Source: Betaproteobacteria bacterium
GTDB lineage: Bacteria > Pseudomonadota > Gammaproteobacteria > Burkholderiales > Burkholderiaceae_C
Assembly (NCBI GenBank): GCA_016868355.1
Contig: VGHB01000009.1
Span: 1 to 64,000 of the forward strand
Reading direction: 5' to 3'
DNA length: 64,000 nucleotides
This document shows, one piece after another, positions 26,078 through 34,652 of this stretch (its first letter is position 1; every line of letters starts with the position of its first letter). The notes beneath the pieces were generated by a model, which was not told where the DNA came from, ran no database searches, and worked only from the letters and a program-made list of their open reading frames with translations. The translations under genes and the position numbers were made by a program.

Positions 26078-26389
26078 TCAGCTGACCGTCGCTTCGTCGG
26101 TGCGCTTTTCGCCCCTGTTGTCTACCCACGTCACCGCTATTTTGTCGCCGGCCTTGGCGCCTTTGACGGTGAACTGCAGGAAGGGGTTCTTAGATATGGC
26201 CGGGCCCCACTGGGCTGCGAAGACTGGCTTGCCGTTGTGGGTGGCGGCTACATCTTGAATGAACCACGCCGGAATGGTCTTTCCGGCGGAGTCCTTGCGC
26301 TGGCCGGTTTCCATTTCGTGGCTCATGAGGACGCGGACGGTAGCTTTGTCGCCAGCGACTTGTGCGCGAATGCGCATGGGATCTGCCAT
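26078..26389 (-). CDS. soxZ: Sulfur carrier partner SoxZ
   Basis: A 103-residue protein with no signal peptide, starting MADPMRIRAQVAGDKATVRV behind an AGGAG site; it is exported as a complex with SoxY. Motifs are MSHEMETGQRKDSAGKTIPA, FIQDVAATHNGKPVFAAQWG and the ending AVTWVDNRGEKRTDE. SoxZ forms an immunoglobulin-like sandwich that supports the SoxY swinging arm. It lies 61 bp downstream of soxY, in the normal YZ order. Identification is firm from length, motifs and position. Confidence 0.95.
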   Translation of the reverse strand: MADPMRIRAQVAGDKATVRVLMSHEMETGQRKDSAGKTIPAWFIQDVAATHNGKPVFAAQWGPAISKNPFLQFTVKGAKAGDKIAVTWVDNRGEKRTDEATVS

Positions 26390-26450
26390 GGTGTTCTCCT
26401 GATCGATAAGTGGGTGTGGCGTAGGGGGCGTGGAGTATGCAATAGGGCCA

Positions 26451-26912
26451 TCAGCCCCCGCAGCCCCCCAGGGTGACCTTGATTTCCTTGCGCGAGAACA
26501 GCACCTTGTTGTCAGTGGTGATGGCCACCGCATATACATCTGAGGACTGACCCATCTTCACGCGGGTGGTGAAGCTGCCGTCCACCCCGTCGGTCACATC
26601 AAACATCGCACACAGCATGTTGGGGTTCTTTTCCACCAAGATCATCAGCTTCTTCACGCCGGCCAAGGTGGTCGAGCAACCCACCGGCACCACCGCGCCG
26701 TTTTCAGCGATGTCCGGCCCGGTGATGGTCACGTCCTTGCTCTCGGTGGGGGCCGAAGCGCCCATGGCCCTCACCAGCTCGGCCATATTTTTCGCCTCAA
26801 AGGCGGCCTTGTTCCAGCTGGCCGATGCCGTCTGGGGCAGCAGGCCCACGCCGGCCAACATACCGGCTACTGCAGCACTGTGCTGCAGCAATTTGCGTCG
26901 CGTTTGCATCAT
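26451..26912 (-). CDS. soxY: Sulfur-carrier protein SoxY
   Basis: A 153-residue protein with a Tat-type signal (TRRKLLQHSAAVAGML) that ends in the diagnostic LGGCGG, whose Cys is the covalent carrier of sulfur intermediates in the periplasm. The body has the SoxY fold markers ITGPDIAENGAVVPV and VKMGQSSDVYAVAITTDNK. Two further cysteines (PVGCST and NMLCAMF) are present; whether they pair is not clear. Two adjacent ATGs (26912 and 26909) are possible starts; the first has AGGAG at good spacing. It precedes soxZ and follows soxD by 102 bp. Confidence 0.95.
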   Translation of the reverse strand: MMQTRRKLLQHSAAVAGMLAGVGLLPQTASASWNKAAFEAKNMAELVRAMGASAPTESKDVTITGPDIAENGAVVPVGCSTTLAGVKKLMILVEKNPNMLCAMFDVTDGVDGSFTTRVKMGQSSDVYAVAITTDNKVLFSRKEIKVTLGGCGG

Positions 26913-27014
26913 TGTCTTCTCCTGGGGTGATGGTTGCCCGGCCAATGGCGGGTGGTGAAATCAGCAATGTAGGTGGTGGTCGCGCTTACGATACAACAGT
27001 GGGTTTGGCTGCGC

Positions 27015-28130
27015 TTAGGGTCTCTTGGCACCCTCGGCGATCCACTGCACCAGCATCTGGGTATCTTGCGCCGAAATGCCCTGCGCCGGCATTGGTATCT
27101 GCCCCCAAACGCCAGACCCACCATGCTTGATCCTTTGGGCCAGATAGGCCACCGAGTCTGGCTTTCCAGCGTACTTTTCTGCCACTTCCCTGAAGGAAGG
27201 GCCGACCAGCTTGCGGTCCATTGCGTGGCACGCGGTGCAGGTGTTCTTGGCCAGCATGCCGTTGATGTCCGGTCCTGCTGCGGGGGCTGCTGCGGCTTGC
27301 GCCGTGGCTCGGTGGGGGGGTGCTGGCAGCCGGGCTTCCGGGCCTAAAGCAGCCGGACGGGTGGTGTCAGCGCCGCGCTGTGCACCCACAATCCGGTTCT
27401 GCTCGGCAAGGTTGCCGTGCGCGTTGCGGGCATGGTCGGGCAGCATGGAGGCCACCGAGGCTTCAGTTGCACAGTTGCTCATGCAGGCCACTGCCTTCAC
27501 ATCCAAGCGGCCGCTGGTCAGGCCCTTGCCAGGCCACATGGCGTGATCGGTTGTCATGCCCTTGCGGTTGGGCATGCGGTTTTGCACATCGCGGATGTTT
27601 TGGTCAGACAGCGTGAAGTTGTCCGGCACGATGCCGCCCAGGTTTAGCATGAAGGCGGTCACCGCATACACCTCGTCGACCTTCAGCGACTTCGGCGCGT
27701 TCCACGGCATAGCCCGGTTGATGTAATCCCACAGCGTGGCCACCGTGGGCACCCTCATCAGCGTGGTGCGCCCGGGAAATGACCCGTCTGCCAGGCGGGC
27801 CACACGGCCGGTTTCGATGTCCTTGGGCGTGGTGCCGCCGATCAGCGGCGAGAACACCTCGTTGGACTCACCAAAGACACCGTGGCAGGACGCGCACTTG
27901 GCTTCCCAAATGTCCTGGCCGTGCGCCACTGTGCCGGCGCCCTTGGGCAGGCCCTTGAAGTCAGGGCGGACATCGATGTCCCAGGCCGCTATTTCCTTGG
28001 GTGTGGCGGGGCGGCCCAGGCCAGGCAGGACTTGTGCGGAGGCTGCCCCAGCGGTAAGGGCGAAAGCCAAAAAAACAGGCAGGCGCCGCATCAGCGCCCA
28101 CCCGCATAGGCGATCAGGAGAGCTGAACAT
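27015..28130 (-). CDS. soxD: Sulfane dehydrogenase cytochrome subunit SoxD
   Basis: A 371-residue dihaem cytochrome. ATG 28130 has a strong GGGGAGG site and overlaps the soxC end by 17 bp; ATG 28091 is the alternative but lacks a site. The signal peptide ends near GAASAQ. Haem 1 is CASCH (about residue 80) in a domain containing SFPGRTTLMRVPTVATLWDY. A Pro/Ala-rich linker leads to haem 2, CTACH, in a c551-type domain with GVWGQIPMPAQ supplying the axial Met. SoxD accepts the electrons that SoxC draws from the SoxY-bound sulfane sulfur, allowing full oxidation to sulfate with no stored sulfur. Confidence 0.93.
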   Translation of the reverse strand: MFSSPDRLCGWALMRRLPVFLAFALTAGAASAQVLPGLGRPATPKEIAAWDIDVRPDFKGLPKGAGTVAHGQDIWEAKCASCHGVFGESNEVFSPLIGGTTPKDIETGRVARLADGSFPGRTTLMRVPTVATLWDYINRAMPWNAPKSLKVDEVYAVTAFMLNLGGIVPDNFTLSDQNIRDVQNRMPNRKGMTTDHAMWPGKGLTSGRLDVKAVACMSNCATEASVASMLPDHARNAHGNLAEQNRIVGAQRGADTTRPAALGPEARLPAPPHRATAQAAAAPAAGPDINGMLAKNTCTACHAMDRKLVGPSFREVAEKYAGKPDSVAYLAQRIKHGGSGVWGQIPMPAQGISAQDTQMLVQWIAEGAKRP

Positions 28131-29511
28131 TTTTGACCTCCCCGCTTTCCTGCACCAGCCAGCTCTGTGTGGCATTGTTGTGATAGATGGAGCGCGTGCC
28201 GCGGGAAGCGCGCAACTGGCGGTAGGTGGGCTGAACGTAACCGGTTTCGTCCGTTGCGCGGCTTTGCACAATGGCGGGCTTGCCGTCCCACACCCAGTCG
28301 ATGTTGAAGCGGGTCAAGCATTTGCTCATCACCGGCCCTTGCAAGCGGGCTGGACGCCAGTTGCGGCCACCGTCTACCGACACATCCACTGTGGTCACCT
28401 TGCCCCGGCCGGACCAAGCCAAACCGCTGATGCTGTAGAAGCCCTTGTCCAACAGCACCTGTCCGCCCGAGGGGGTGGTGACCACGCTTTTGCACTCCTG
28501 GGTGCTGGTGTACTGGCGGTGTAAGCCATTGGGCATGAGGTCGACGTAGTGGATCGCCTCGTCCTTGGTGCCGTAGGGCTGGTCGCCGACCTCGATGCGA
28601 CGCAGGTACTTCACCCAGCTCACGCCCTGCACCCCCGGCACGACCAGGCGCAGGGGGTAGCCGTTCTCGGGGCGCAGCATCTCGCCGTTCTGGCCATAGG
28701 CCACAAAGACCTCGCCGTTCTCGATCAGCTCCATCGGCACCGTGCGGGTCATCGACGAGCCGTCGGCGCCCTCGGCCAGGACATATCGGGCCTTCTTGTA
28801 GTCGACGCCACACTGATCGAGCAGCAGCTTCAGCGAAACGCCGGTGAATTCACTGCAGGAAATCATGCCGTGGCTGTACTGCACCGTGGGCACCGCCACA
28901 TTGCCCCACTCCATGCCGGTGTTGGCACCGCACTCAATGAAGTGGAATCGGCTGACGCTGGGCATGCGCATGATCTCATCCATGGTGAAGACCTTAGGGG
29001 TCTTCATCAGTGAGGAATCAGAGCCGTTGAGCATCAGGCGGTGCTTGGAGGGGTCGATGTCCCACCAACCCTGGTGGTGGCGCTCGAAGTGCAGACCGCT
29101 GGGGGTGACAATGCCAAACAAGCTTTGCAGCGGTGCGAAGCTGACACTGGCTTGGTTGGTCTGAGTCAGGCCCGGGCTCTGCCGTCGCTGCACGTTTTGC
29201 TCATATTTCGAGGGCTTGCCGTAGCCGTCGGTGACCACCGGCATACCCAGCCCGGTGGTGTGGGCCTGCAGGTTCAGGATGTTCGGATCACCCCCCTCGG
29301 GCGGCACGGGGTTAGAAGCCGCTACCACCGGGGGGGCTGTGCCGGTGCCAGCCACGGCTGTACCGGCGATGGCCGCGGCCGCAAAGGCCTGGCGAATAAA
29401 ACCGCGCCGCCCCGCTTTGGCCTCAGCAAAGACCGAGCGAATACCTTCTGGGGAGATGAAGTTCTCCGGCGCCTTGATCAGGCGGCCCGTCTTGTCGCAC
29501 AGATTCTCCAT
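28114..29511 (-). CDS. soxC: Sulfane dehydrogenase molybdenum subunit SoxC
   Basis: A 465-residue sulfite-oxidase-family protein. A 38-residue n-region leads to the Tat motif RRGFIRQAFAAAAIAG. The molybdopterin-liganding cysteine is residue 194 in FHFIECGANTG, and the dimerisation domain includes VDVSVDGGRNWRPARL. With SoxD it oxidises the outer sulfur on SoxY-cysteine persulfide in the periplasm. It is the first gene of soxCDYZAXB. The 168 bp before it carry an AT-rich segment and two inverted repeats, so the operon promoter probably lies there. Molybdate uptake genes lie about 7 kb away. Confidence 0.95.
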   Translation of the reverse strand: MENLCDKTGRLIKAPENFISPEGIRSVFAEAKAGRRGFIRQAFAAAAIAGTAVAGTGTAPPVVAASNPVPPEGGDPNILNLQAHTTGLGMPVVTDGYGKPSKYEQNVQRRQSPGLTQTNQASVSFAPLQSLFGIVTPSGLHFERHHQGWWDIDPSKHRLMLNGSDSSLMKTPKVFTMDEIMRMPSVSRFHFIECGANTGMEWGNVAVPTVQYSHGMISCSEFTGVSLKLLLDQCGVDYKKARYVLAEGADGSSMTRTVPMELIENGEVFVAYGQNGEMLRPENGYPLRLVVPGVQGVSWVKYLRRIEVGDQPYGTKDEAIHYVDLMPNGLHRQYTSTQECKSVVTTPSGGQVLLDKGFYSISGLAWSGRGKVTTVDVSVDGGRNWRPARLQGPVMSKCLTRFNIDWVWDGKPAIVQSRATDETGYVQPTYRQLRASRGTRSIYHNNATQSWLVQESGEVKNVQLS

Positions 29512-29533
29512 GGCAGGCTACCAAGCCATCCTT

Positions 29534-29589
29534 GTATATGCTTTTACACTTATATACTATGGATTTTCATTGAATCAGCCGAAGCTGAT
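29534..29589 (-). promoter_or_regulatory. Promoter/operator region of soxCDYZAXB
   Basis: Two dyads sit 23-78 bp before soxC: GTATAT (29534-29539) with ATATAC (29552-29557), and ATCAGC (29574-29579) with GCTGAT (29584-29589) around CGAA. TCATTGAAT (29567-29575) abuts the second dyad and recurs in the blh-pmpA interval. The segment is far more AT-rich than its surroundings. SoxR binding here is inference. Confidence 0.5.
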
Positions 29590-29679
29590 ATAAGGGCTTT
29601 CCCGGGGCTCGATCGGATGTTCAGCCACTCCCCCACAGGGCGATCCGGCGGCCAACCGCAGCATCACCGAGCCAGCGGT

Positions 29680-30564
29680 TCAAACCGCGTTCAGCGGAAT
29701 CTTGAGGTAGCTCACCCCGTTGGCCTCTGCAGGGGGCAGTTCGCCCGCGCGGATGTTCACCTGGACCGAGGGCATGATCAGCACCGGCATTTCCAGGGTG
29801 GCATCTCGGGCCTTGCGCATCGTCACGAACATCTCATCGCTCACGCCGTCATGCACATGAATATTGCGTTCACGCTGCTCGGCTACCGTGGTTTCCCAGT
29901 TCACCGCACGGGGGCTGCCATCGACCAGTGGCGGGTAGTCATGGCACATGAACAGCCGGGTTTGAGCCGGTAGGGCCAGCAGTTTTCGCACTGAACGGTA
30001 CAGGGTATGGGCATTACCTCCCGGGAAATCGCAACGGGCGGTGCCCACATCCGGCATGAACAGCGTGTCACCTACGAAAACGGCATCGCCAATGGCATAC
30101 GCCACGCAGGCCGGCGTATGGCCGGGCACCGACATCACGCGGGCCTGGAGCGCGCCGATCTGAAAGGCCTCCTCGTCCTGGAACAGGTGGTCGAACTGGC
30201 TGCCGTCGGTCTTGAAATCAGGCTCGAGGTTGAACAGGCCCTTGAAGACCTTCTGCACGCCGTCGATGCCGGCGCCGATGCCGATGCGCCCACCCAGGTG
30301 ACGGCGCAGGTAGGGCGCTGCCGAGAGATGGTCAGCGTGGGCATGCGTTTCCAGGATCCACTGAACCTTCAGGCCCTTGGCTCTGGCGAAGGCAATCACC
30401 TCATCGGCACCCGTGGTGCAGGTACGGCCGCTCTTGTGGTCGTAGTTCAGTACCGAGTCGATGATAGCGGCCTGGCCACCTTCACGGTCGTGGACGACAT
30501 AAGTAACGGTCCAGGTGGCAGCGTCGAAGAAGGCCTGAATCTGGGGCTTGAGCGTGTCGGTCAT
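29680..30564 (-). CDS. blh: Persulfide-dioxygenase-like metallo-beta-lactamase-fold (Blh)
   Basis: A 294-residue cytosolic protein with the metal motif THAHADHLSA (about residues 72-81), the later ligands in VPGHTPACVAY and VGDTLFMPDVGTARCDFPGG, and the C-terminal CHDYPPLV. These match the ETHE1/Blh group, non-haem iron enzymes that oxidise glutathione persulfide to sulfite, and Blh is classically encoded beside SqrR/BigR-type regulators. Here it would detoxify persulfide generated by sulfur oxidation. ATG 30564 is used; a TTG one codon upstream is less likely. It is divergent from pmpAB and 168 bp upstream of soxC on the same strand. Confidence 0.88.
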   Translation of the reverse strand: MTDTLKPQIQAFFDAATWTVTYVVHDREGGQAAIIDSVLNYDHKSGRTCTTGADEVIAFARAKGLKVQWILETHAHADHLSAAPYLRRHLGGRIGIGAGIDGVQKVFKGLFNLEPDFKTDGSQFDHLFQDEEAFQIGALQARVMSVPGHTPACVAYAIGDAVFVGDTLFMPDVGTARCDFPGGNAHTLYRSVRKLLALPAQTRLFMCHDYPPLVDGSPRAVNWETTVAEQRERNIHVHDGVSDEMFVTMRKARDATLEMPVLIMPSVQVNIRAGELPPAEANGVSYLKIPLNAV

Positions 30565-30567
30565 CAA

Positions 30568-30717
30568 AGTTCCAAACTACTAAATCATTGAATGCTGATG
30601 GAACAGTATAGTGGGGGTGACAGAGTATCTCCACATGTCTGGCTCTGAGACGCTTAAGCTGTCGGTTATGGGCTTGCTGTACCAACAGATCTGTTCATCT
30701 TCAGAGGAGACCCTGTC
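30568..30717. promoter_or_regulatory. Divergent blh / pmpAB promoter region
   Basis: A 150-bp interval between divergent genes. TAAATCATTGAATGCTGATG (30581-30600) contains the TCATTGAAT also found before soxC, plus GCTGATG; a related TAAATTCATTTGCGCTGATG is at 20921-20940 before soxE. An AGAGGAGA ribosome site for pmpA lies at about 30700. The recurrence suggests an operator shared by the Sox-linked genes. Confidence 0.45.
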
Positions 30718-31149
30718 ATGCTGATCGACTGGAATCACTTCACGCCATGGCTGTCACTGGCCGGCGGCATCCTGCTGGGCATCGCCTCAGCCCTGTTCAT
30801 CTTGGTCAATGGCCGCGTCCTGGGCATCAGCGGCATCGTCGGTGGCCTGCTCAGCCCCAAGGCGGGCGATGTGACTTGGCGCGTGGCCTTTGTGCTGGGC
30901 CTTTTGGCTGCTCCGATGCTGTATGCCAGCCTGCGTGGGCCCTGGGCAGTTCGCATAGATGCGGGATGGGGCACCGTCGTGGCTGCCGGCCTGCTGGTGG
31001 GCATCGGTACGCGCTATGCCTCGGGTTGCACGAGTGGCCACGGCGTATGCGGTCTGTCGCGCCTGTCGCCGCGCTCGCTGGTGGCCACCATCTGCTTCAT
31101 GGCCACCGGTTTTCTCGTTGTCTATGTGGTTCGCCACGCCATCGGCTGA
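30718..31149 (+). CDS. pmpA: YeeE/YedE-type sulfur transporter half, PmpA
   Basis: A 143-residue membrane protein with about four helices. The conserved cysteine motif is [20 protein letters not shown] (residues about 100-119), which lines the thiosulfate or sulfur-compound path in YeeE-type proteins. PmpA and PmpB are the two halves of a split YeeE and are often found beside SqrR/BigR and Blh, where they are thought to move sulfur compounds across the inner membrane. It is the first gene of pmpAB, with a clear AGAGGAGA site, and is divergent from blh. Direction and ligand of transport are inferred from the family. Confidence 0.88.
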   Translation: MLIDWNHFTPWLSLAGGILLGIASALFILVNGRVLGISGIVGGLLSPKAGDVTWRVAFVLGLLAAPMLYASLRGPWAVRIDAGWGTVVAAGLLVGIGTRYASGCTSGHGVCGLSRLSPRSLVATICFMATGFLVVYVVRHAIG

Positions 31150-31164
31150 AAAGGTGTTCGCCAA

Positions 31165-31617
31165 ATGAAACGCATCCTTGAACACGGCCTGTCCGAATTT
31201 CTCATCGGCCTGCTCTTCGGTTTCGGCCTGATCCTCTCGGGCATGACCGACCCCGGCAAGGTGATCGGCTTTCTCGACCTCTTTGGCACCTGGGATCCTT
31301 CCCTGGCCTTTGTCATGGGCGGCGCCGTCGCTGTGGGCGTGGTGGCCTTTGGCTTGGCCAAGAAGCGCACCGCCAACGTCTTGGGCAGCGCCATGCGCCT
31401 GCCGACCTCGGATGACATCGACGCACGCCTGATCTTGGGAAGCGTGCTGTTCGGCGCTGGCTGGGGCCTGGCGGGTTTCTGCCCGGGCCCGGCCCTGGTG
31501 TCGTTGGGCGCCGGTCAGGACAAGGCCGTGGTGTTCGTGGTCGGGATGGTGCTGGGCATGCTCGTGTTTGAAGTGCTGGAGCGGCGCAAGGCCAAGGCCA
31601 TCGCTGCCGCGGCCTGA
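31165..31617 (+). CDS. pmpB: YeeE/YedE-type sulfur transporter half, PmpB
   Basis: A 150-residue membrane protein (DUF6691-type half of YeeE) with about four helices. The motif LFGAGWGLAGFCPGPALVSL carries the conserved functional Cys, and FGFGLILSGMTDPGKVIGFL near the N-terminus is typical. It starts 15 bp after pmpA behind AAAAGGTG and should dimerise with PmpA to form a complete channel for thiosulfate or related compounds. The SulP transporter gene follows 75 bp later on the same strand and may share the transcript. Confidence 0.88.
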   Translation: MKRILEHGLSEFLIGLLFGFGLILSGMTDPGKVIGFLDLFGTWDPSLAFVMGGAVAVGVVAFGLAKKRTANVLGSAMRLPTSDDIDARLILGSVLFGAGWGLAGFCPGPALVSLGAGQDKAVVFVVGMVLGMLVFEVLERRKAKAIAAAA

Positions 31618-31692
31618 CCCTTCATCGATCCGAGCTTCTGTCGCTGTTGGGCCTATCCTGAACCCCTGGCTGCCACAGCACAAGCGCACCCC

Positions 31693-33462
31693 ATGAGCTG
31701 GAAACCCGCCCTTCCCCGCCTGCCCATCCTGCAATGGCGCCGTGAACTCAAAGGCCAGGCACTGGTGGACGATGCGCTGGCCGGGGTGATCGTAGCGGTG
31801 ATGATCATCCCGCAAAGCCTAGCCTATGCCCTTTTGGCGGGGCTGCCACCCCAGGCAGGGCTTTATGCCAGCATCGTGCCAACGGTGCTCTATGCCCTCA
31901 TGGGCAGCAGCCGCGTGCTGGCGGTGGGCCCGGTGGCGGTGGTGTCGCTGATGACCGCTGCGGCCGTGGGCGAATTTGCTCAGGCCCATACGGCCCACTA
32001 CGCCGAAGTGGCCCTGGCCCTGGCCTTGCTCAGTGGCCTGATGCTCACGGTCATGGGCCTGCTGCGACTGGGCTTCATCGCCAACTTCCTGAGCCACCCG
32101 GTGATCTCGGGCTTCGTCACCGCCTCCGGCCTCTTGATAGCAGCGAGCCAGCTCAAGACCCTGCTGGGGGTACAGGCCGGCGGCCATAACCTGCCGGAGA
32201 TGCTGGCAGGGGTGTTTGCGAAGTGGGATCAGGTGCAAAGCCTCACCATGGCCGTGGGCCTGGGTACCTTGCTGTTCCTGTTCGCGGTGCGCAGCCGACT
32301 CAAGCTGACGCTTCGTGGTCTGGGGCTCTCGCCGCGCGCGGCCGACCTGCTGAGCAAGCTCGGGCCGGTGGCGGCGATCGTGGTCACCACAGCCGCAGCT
32401 GCGGCCTTCGACTGGCAGGGCCAGGGCCTCAAGACGGTGGGGCACATACCGCCTGGCCTGCCGCCCTTCACCCTGCCCAGCTGGGACCTGGCCCTGTGGG
32501 GAGAGCTGGCCCTACCAGCACTGCTGATCAGCATTGTGGGCTTCGTGGAATCGGTGTCGGTGGGTCAATCCCTGGCGGCCAAGCGGCGCCAGCGGGTCGA
32601 CCCCGATCAGGAACTGGTGGCCCTGGGAGCCGCCAACATCGGTGCAGCTTTTACCGGCGGCTTCCCGGTGACCGGCGGCTTCTCACGATCGGTGGTGAAT
32701 TTCGATGCAGGGGCACGCACGCAACTGGCCAGCGTGATCACCGCAGCCGGCATCCTGCTGGCCACGCTTGTGCTCACACCAGCCCTGCTCCACCTGCCAC
32801 AGGCCACCTTGGCCGCCATCATCGTGGTGGCCGTGCTCACCTTGGTGGACTTCCCGATCTTGAGCCGCACCTGGCGCTATTCACGGCCCGACTTTTTAGC
32901 CCTGGTGGTCACCCTGGTGCTGACCCTGCTGTTGGGCGTGGAAGTGGGGTTGGTGGCCGGCGTCACGATGTCCGTGGCCCTGTACCTGTTGCGCACCAGT
33001 CAGCCGCACATTGCCGAAGTGGGCCTGGTGCCGGGCACGGAACACTTCCGCAATGTGCGCCGGCATCAGGTGCTGACGGCACCGCACATGGTGAGCTTGC
33101 GGGTGGATGAGAGCCTGTACTTCGCCAATGCACGGGCCATCGAAGACCGCATCAACGACACCGTGGCGCGACAGCCTGCCCTGCGCCATGTGGTGCTGCA
33201 GTGCTCGGCCATCAACGACATCGATGCCAGCGCGCTGGAAAGCCTGGAGGCCATCGATGGGCGGCTCAGGGATGCCGGCTTGTGCCTGCACCTGAGCGAA
33301 GTCAAGGGACCGGTCATGGACCGCCTGGAGCGGTCGGACCTGCTCAAGCACCTTAGCGGCCGCGTGTTTCTCACCCATTACCAAGCGCTGCAGCAACTGG
33401 CCCCCGAGCTGGCAGGCGCCGCGCTGGCCGAGCCTCCCTCCCAGACGCCCCCCACGGCTTGA
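31693..33462 (+). CDS. SulP-family anion (sulfate) transporter
   Basis: A 589-residue membrane protein with the SulP core of about 12-14 helices (signature IIPQSLAYALLAGLPPQAGL near residues 37-56 and SRVLAVGPVAVVSL). A C-terminal STAS domain (about 450-565) contains LQCSAINDIDASALESL. SulP proteins move sulfate or bicarbonate. In this setting two roles are possible: exporting sulfate made by Sox, or importing bicarbonate for the Calvin cycle; sequence alone does not decide. It lies after pmpAB and is followed by a Fur-box-like site and an iron-binding protein gene. Confidence 0.9.
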   Translation: MSWKPALPRLPILQWRRELKGQALVDDALAGVIVAVMIIPQSLAYALLAGLPPQAGLYASIVPTVLYALMGSSRVLAVGPVAVVSLMTAAAVGEFAQAHTAHYAEVALALALLSGLMLTVMGLLRLGFIANFLSHPVISGFVTASGLLIAASQLKTLLGVQAGGHNLPEMLAGVFAKWDQVQSLTMAVGLGTLLFLFAVRSRLKLTLRGLGLSPRAADLLSKLGPVAAIVVTTAAAAAFDWQGQGLKTVGHIPPGLPPFTLPSWDLALWGELALPALLISIVGFVESVSVGQSLAAKRRQRVDPDQELVALGAANIGAAFTGGFPVTGGFSRSVVNFDAGARTQLASVITAAGILLATLVLTPALLHLPQATLAAIIVVAVLTLVDFPILSRTWRYSRPDFLALVVTLVLTLLLGVEVGLVAGVTMSVALYLLRTSQPHIAEVGLVPGTEHFRNVRRHQVLTAPHMVSLRVDESLYFANARAIEDRINDTVARQPALRHVVLQCSAINDIDASALESLEAIDGRLRDAGLCLHLSEVKGPVMDRLERSDLLKHLSGRVFLTHYQALQQLAPELAGAALAEPPSQTPPTA

Positions 33463-33500
33463 TCGGCGCCTTGAGCATCGAGCAAGACCCCACAATGCAT

Positions 33501-33531
33501 TTGCGAATCGTTCTCATTAGTGATACGATTC
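33501..33531 (+). promoter_or_regulatory. Fur-box-like site before fbpA
   Basis: TTGCGAATCGTTCTCATTA (33501-33519) resembles the GATAAT-repeat Fur box in its common GCGAAT-N-ATTCTCATT form. The same segment also has perfect dyad arms GAATCGT (33505-33511) and ACGATTC (33525-33531). It lies 47-77 bp before the start of a ferric-iron-binding protein gene, so iron repression is expected. Confidence 0.7.
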
Positions 33532-33577
33532 AGTCGTTCCTCACCACACTTTGCTTTAACACCACCTGTCTTGCCCC

Positions 33578-34639
33578 ATGAAAAAACCTTTTACAACCCT
33601 TTGCATTGCCCTGGCCGCCGGTTGGGTGAGCCTGGTGGCCAGTGCCTCGGCCCATGCCCAATCGGTGCTGAATCTGTATTCGGCACGCCACTACAGCACC
33701 GACGAGGCGTTGTACACAAATTTCACCAAGGCCACCGGCATCCGCATCCAACGCGTGGACGCCGATGACGCCGGCATCATCAGCCGCCTGGGCACCGAAG
33801 GTTCCGCCTCGCCTGCGGACGTGGTGCTGTTGGTGGACGCCGCACGCCTGTGGAAAGCACAGGTCGACGGCCTCTTTCTGCCGATCAAGTCGGCCGCACT
33901 GGAGACCGCCATTCCCATCCACCTGCGCGCCAAGCCGCAAACCGATGGGTCCACCGCCTGGTTTGGCTTTTCAACCCGAGCCCGGGTCGTGGTGTACGAC
34001 AAGCTCAAGGTCAAGCCCGAGGACATCGACACCTACGAGGAACTCGGCGAGGCCAAGAACAAGGGTCGGCTGTGCACCCGATCGGGATCGCACCCCTACA
34101 ACTTAAGTCTCTTCGGTTCGATGGTCGAGCACATCGGGCCCCAAAAGACGGAGGCATGGCTGCGGGGCCTGGTGGCCAACATGGCCCGAGCCCCCAAGGG
34201 AGGCGACACCGACCAGGTCAAGGCGGTTGCTTCCGGCGAGTGTGCCGTGGCCCTGACCAACAGCTACTACCTGGCCCGCCTGATGCGCTCCAACAAGCCC
34301 GAAGACAAAGCCGTCATAGAGCGCATTGGCATCGCGTTCCCCAACCAGGCCACTTGGGGCACGCATGTGAACATCGCTGGGGGTGCTGTGGCGCGCCACA
34401 GCAAGAACAAGGACGCAGCGGTCAAGTTCTTGGAGTACCTGGCCAGCCCCGAAGCGCAACAGTACTTTGCCAACGGGAACAACGAGTGGCCAGCGGCCCA
34501 GGGCGTGGTTCTTGACAACCCTGCCCTGCAGGCGATGACAGGTGGGACGCCCTTCAAGTCAGAGGTGATCCCCACCAGCGTGGTGGGGATGAACCAGGTC
34601 AAGGTTCAGCAGATGCTTGACCGGGTAGGGTATCGCTGA
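33578..34639 (+). CDS. Ferric-iron ABC transporter binding protein (FbpA-like)
   Basis: A 353-residue periplasmic protein with a signal peptide ending at SAHAQS. The mature start VLNLYSARHYSTDEALY is typical of FbpA/FutA iron-binding proteins. STRARVVVYDKLKVKPEDI, the GRLCTRSGSHPYNLSLFGSM segment and the paired tyrosines in TNSYYLARLM, which coordinate Fe(III), are all present. It would load an ABC importer, but no fbpB/fbpC permease or ATPase gene is adjacent. The Fur-like site upstream supports an iron role. Iron is in demand here for the many haem proteins of the Sox system. Confidence 0.9.
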   Translation: MKKPFTTLCIALAAGWVSLVASASAHAQSVLNLYSARHYSTDEALYTNFTKATGIRIQRVDADDAGIISRLGTEGSASPADVVLLVDAARLWKAQVDGLFLPIKSAALETAIPIHLRAKPQTDGSTAWFGFSTRARVVVYDKLKVKPEDIDTYEELGEAKNKGRLCTRSGSHPYNLSLFGSMVEHIGPQKTEAWLRGLVANMARAPKGGDTDQVKAVASGECAVALTNSYYLARLMRSNKPEDKAVIERIGIAFPNQATWGTHVNIAGGAVARHSKNKDAAVKFLEYLASPEAQQYFANGNNEWPAAQGVVLDNPALQAMTGGTPFKSEVIPTSVVGMNQVKVQQMLDRVGYR

Positions 34640-34652
34640 AGCGCGATGGCCC

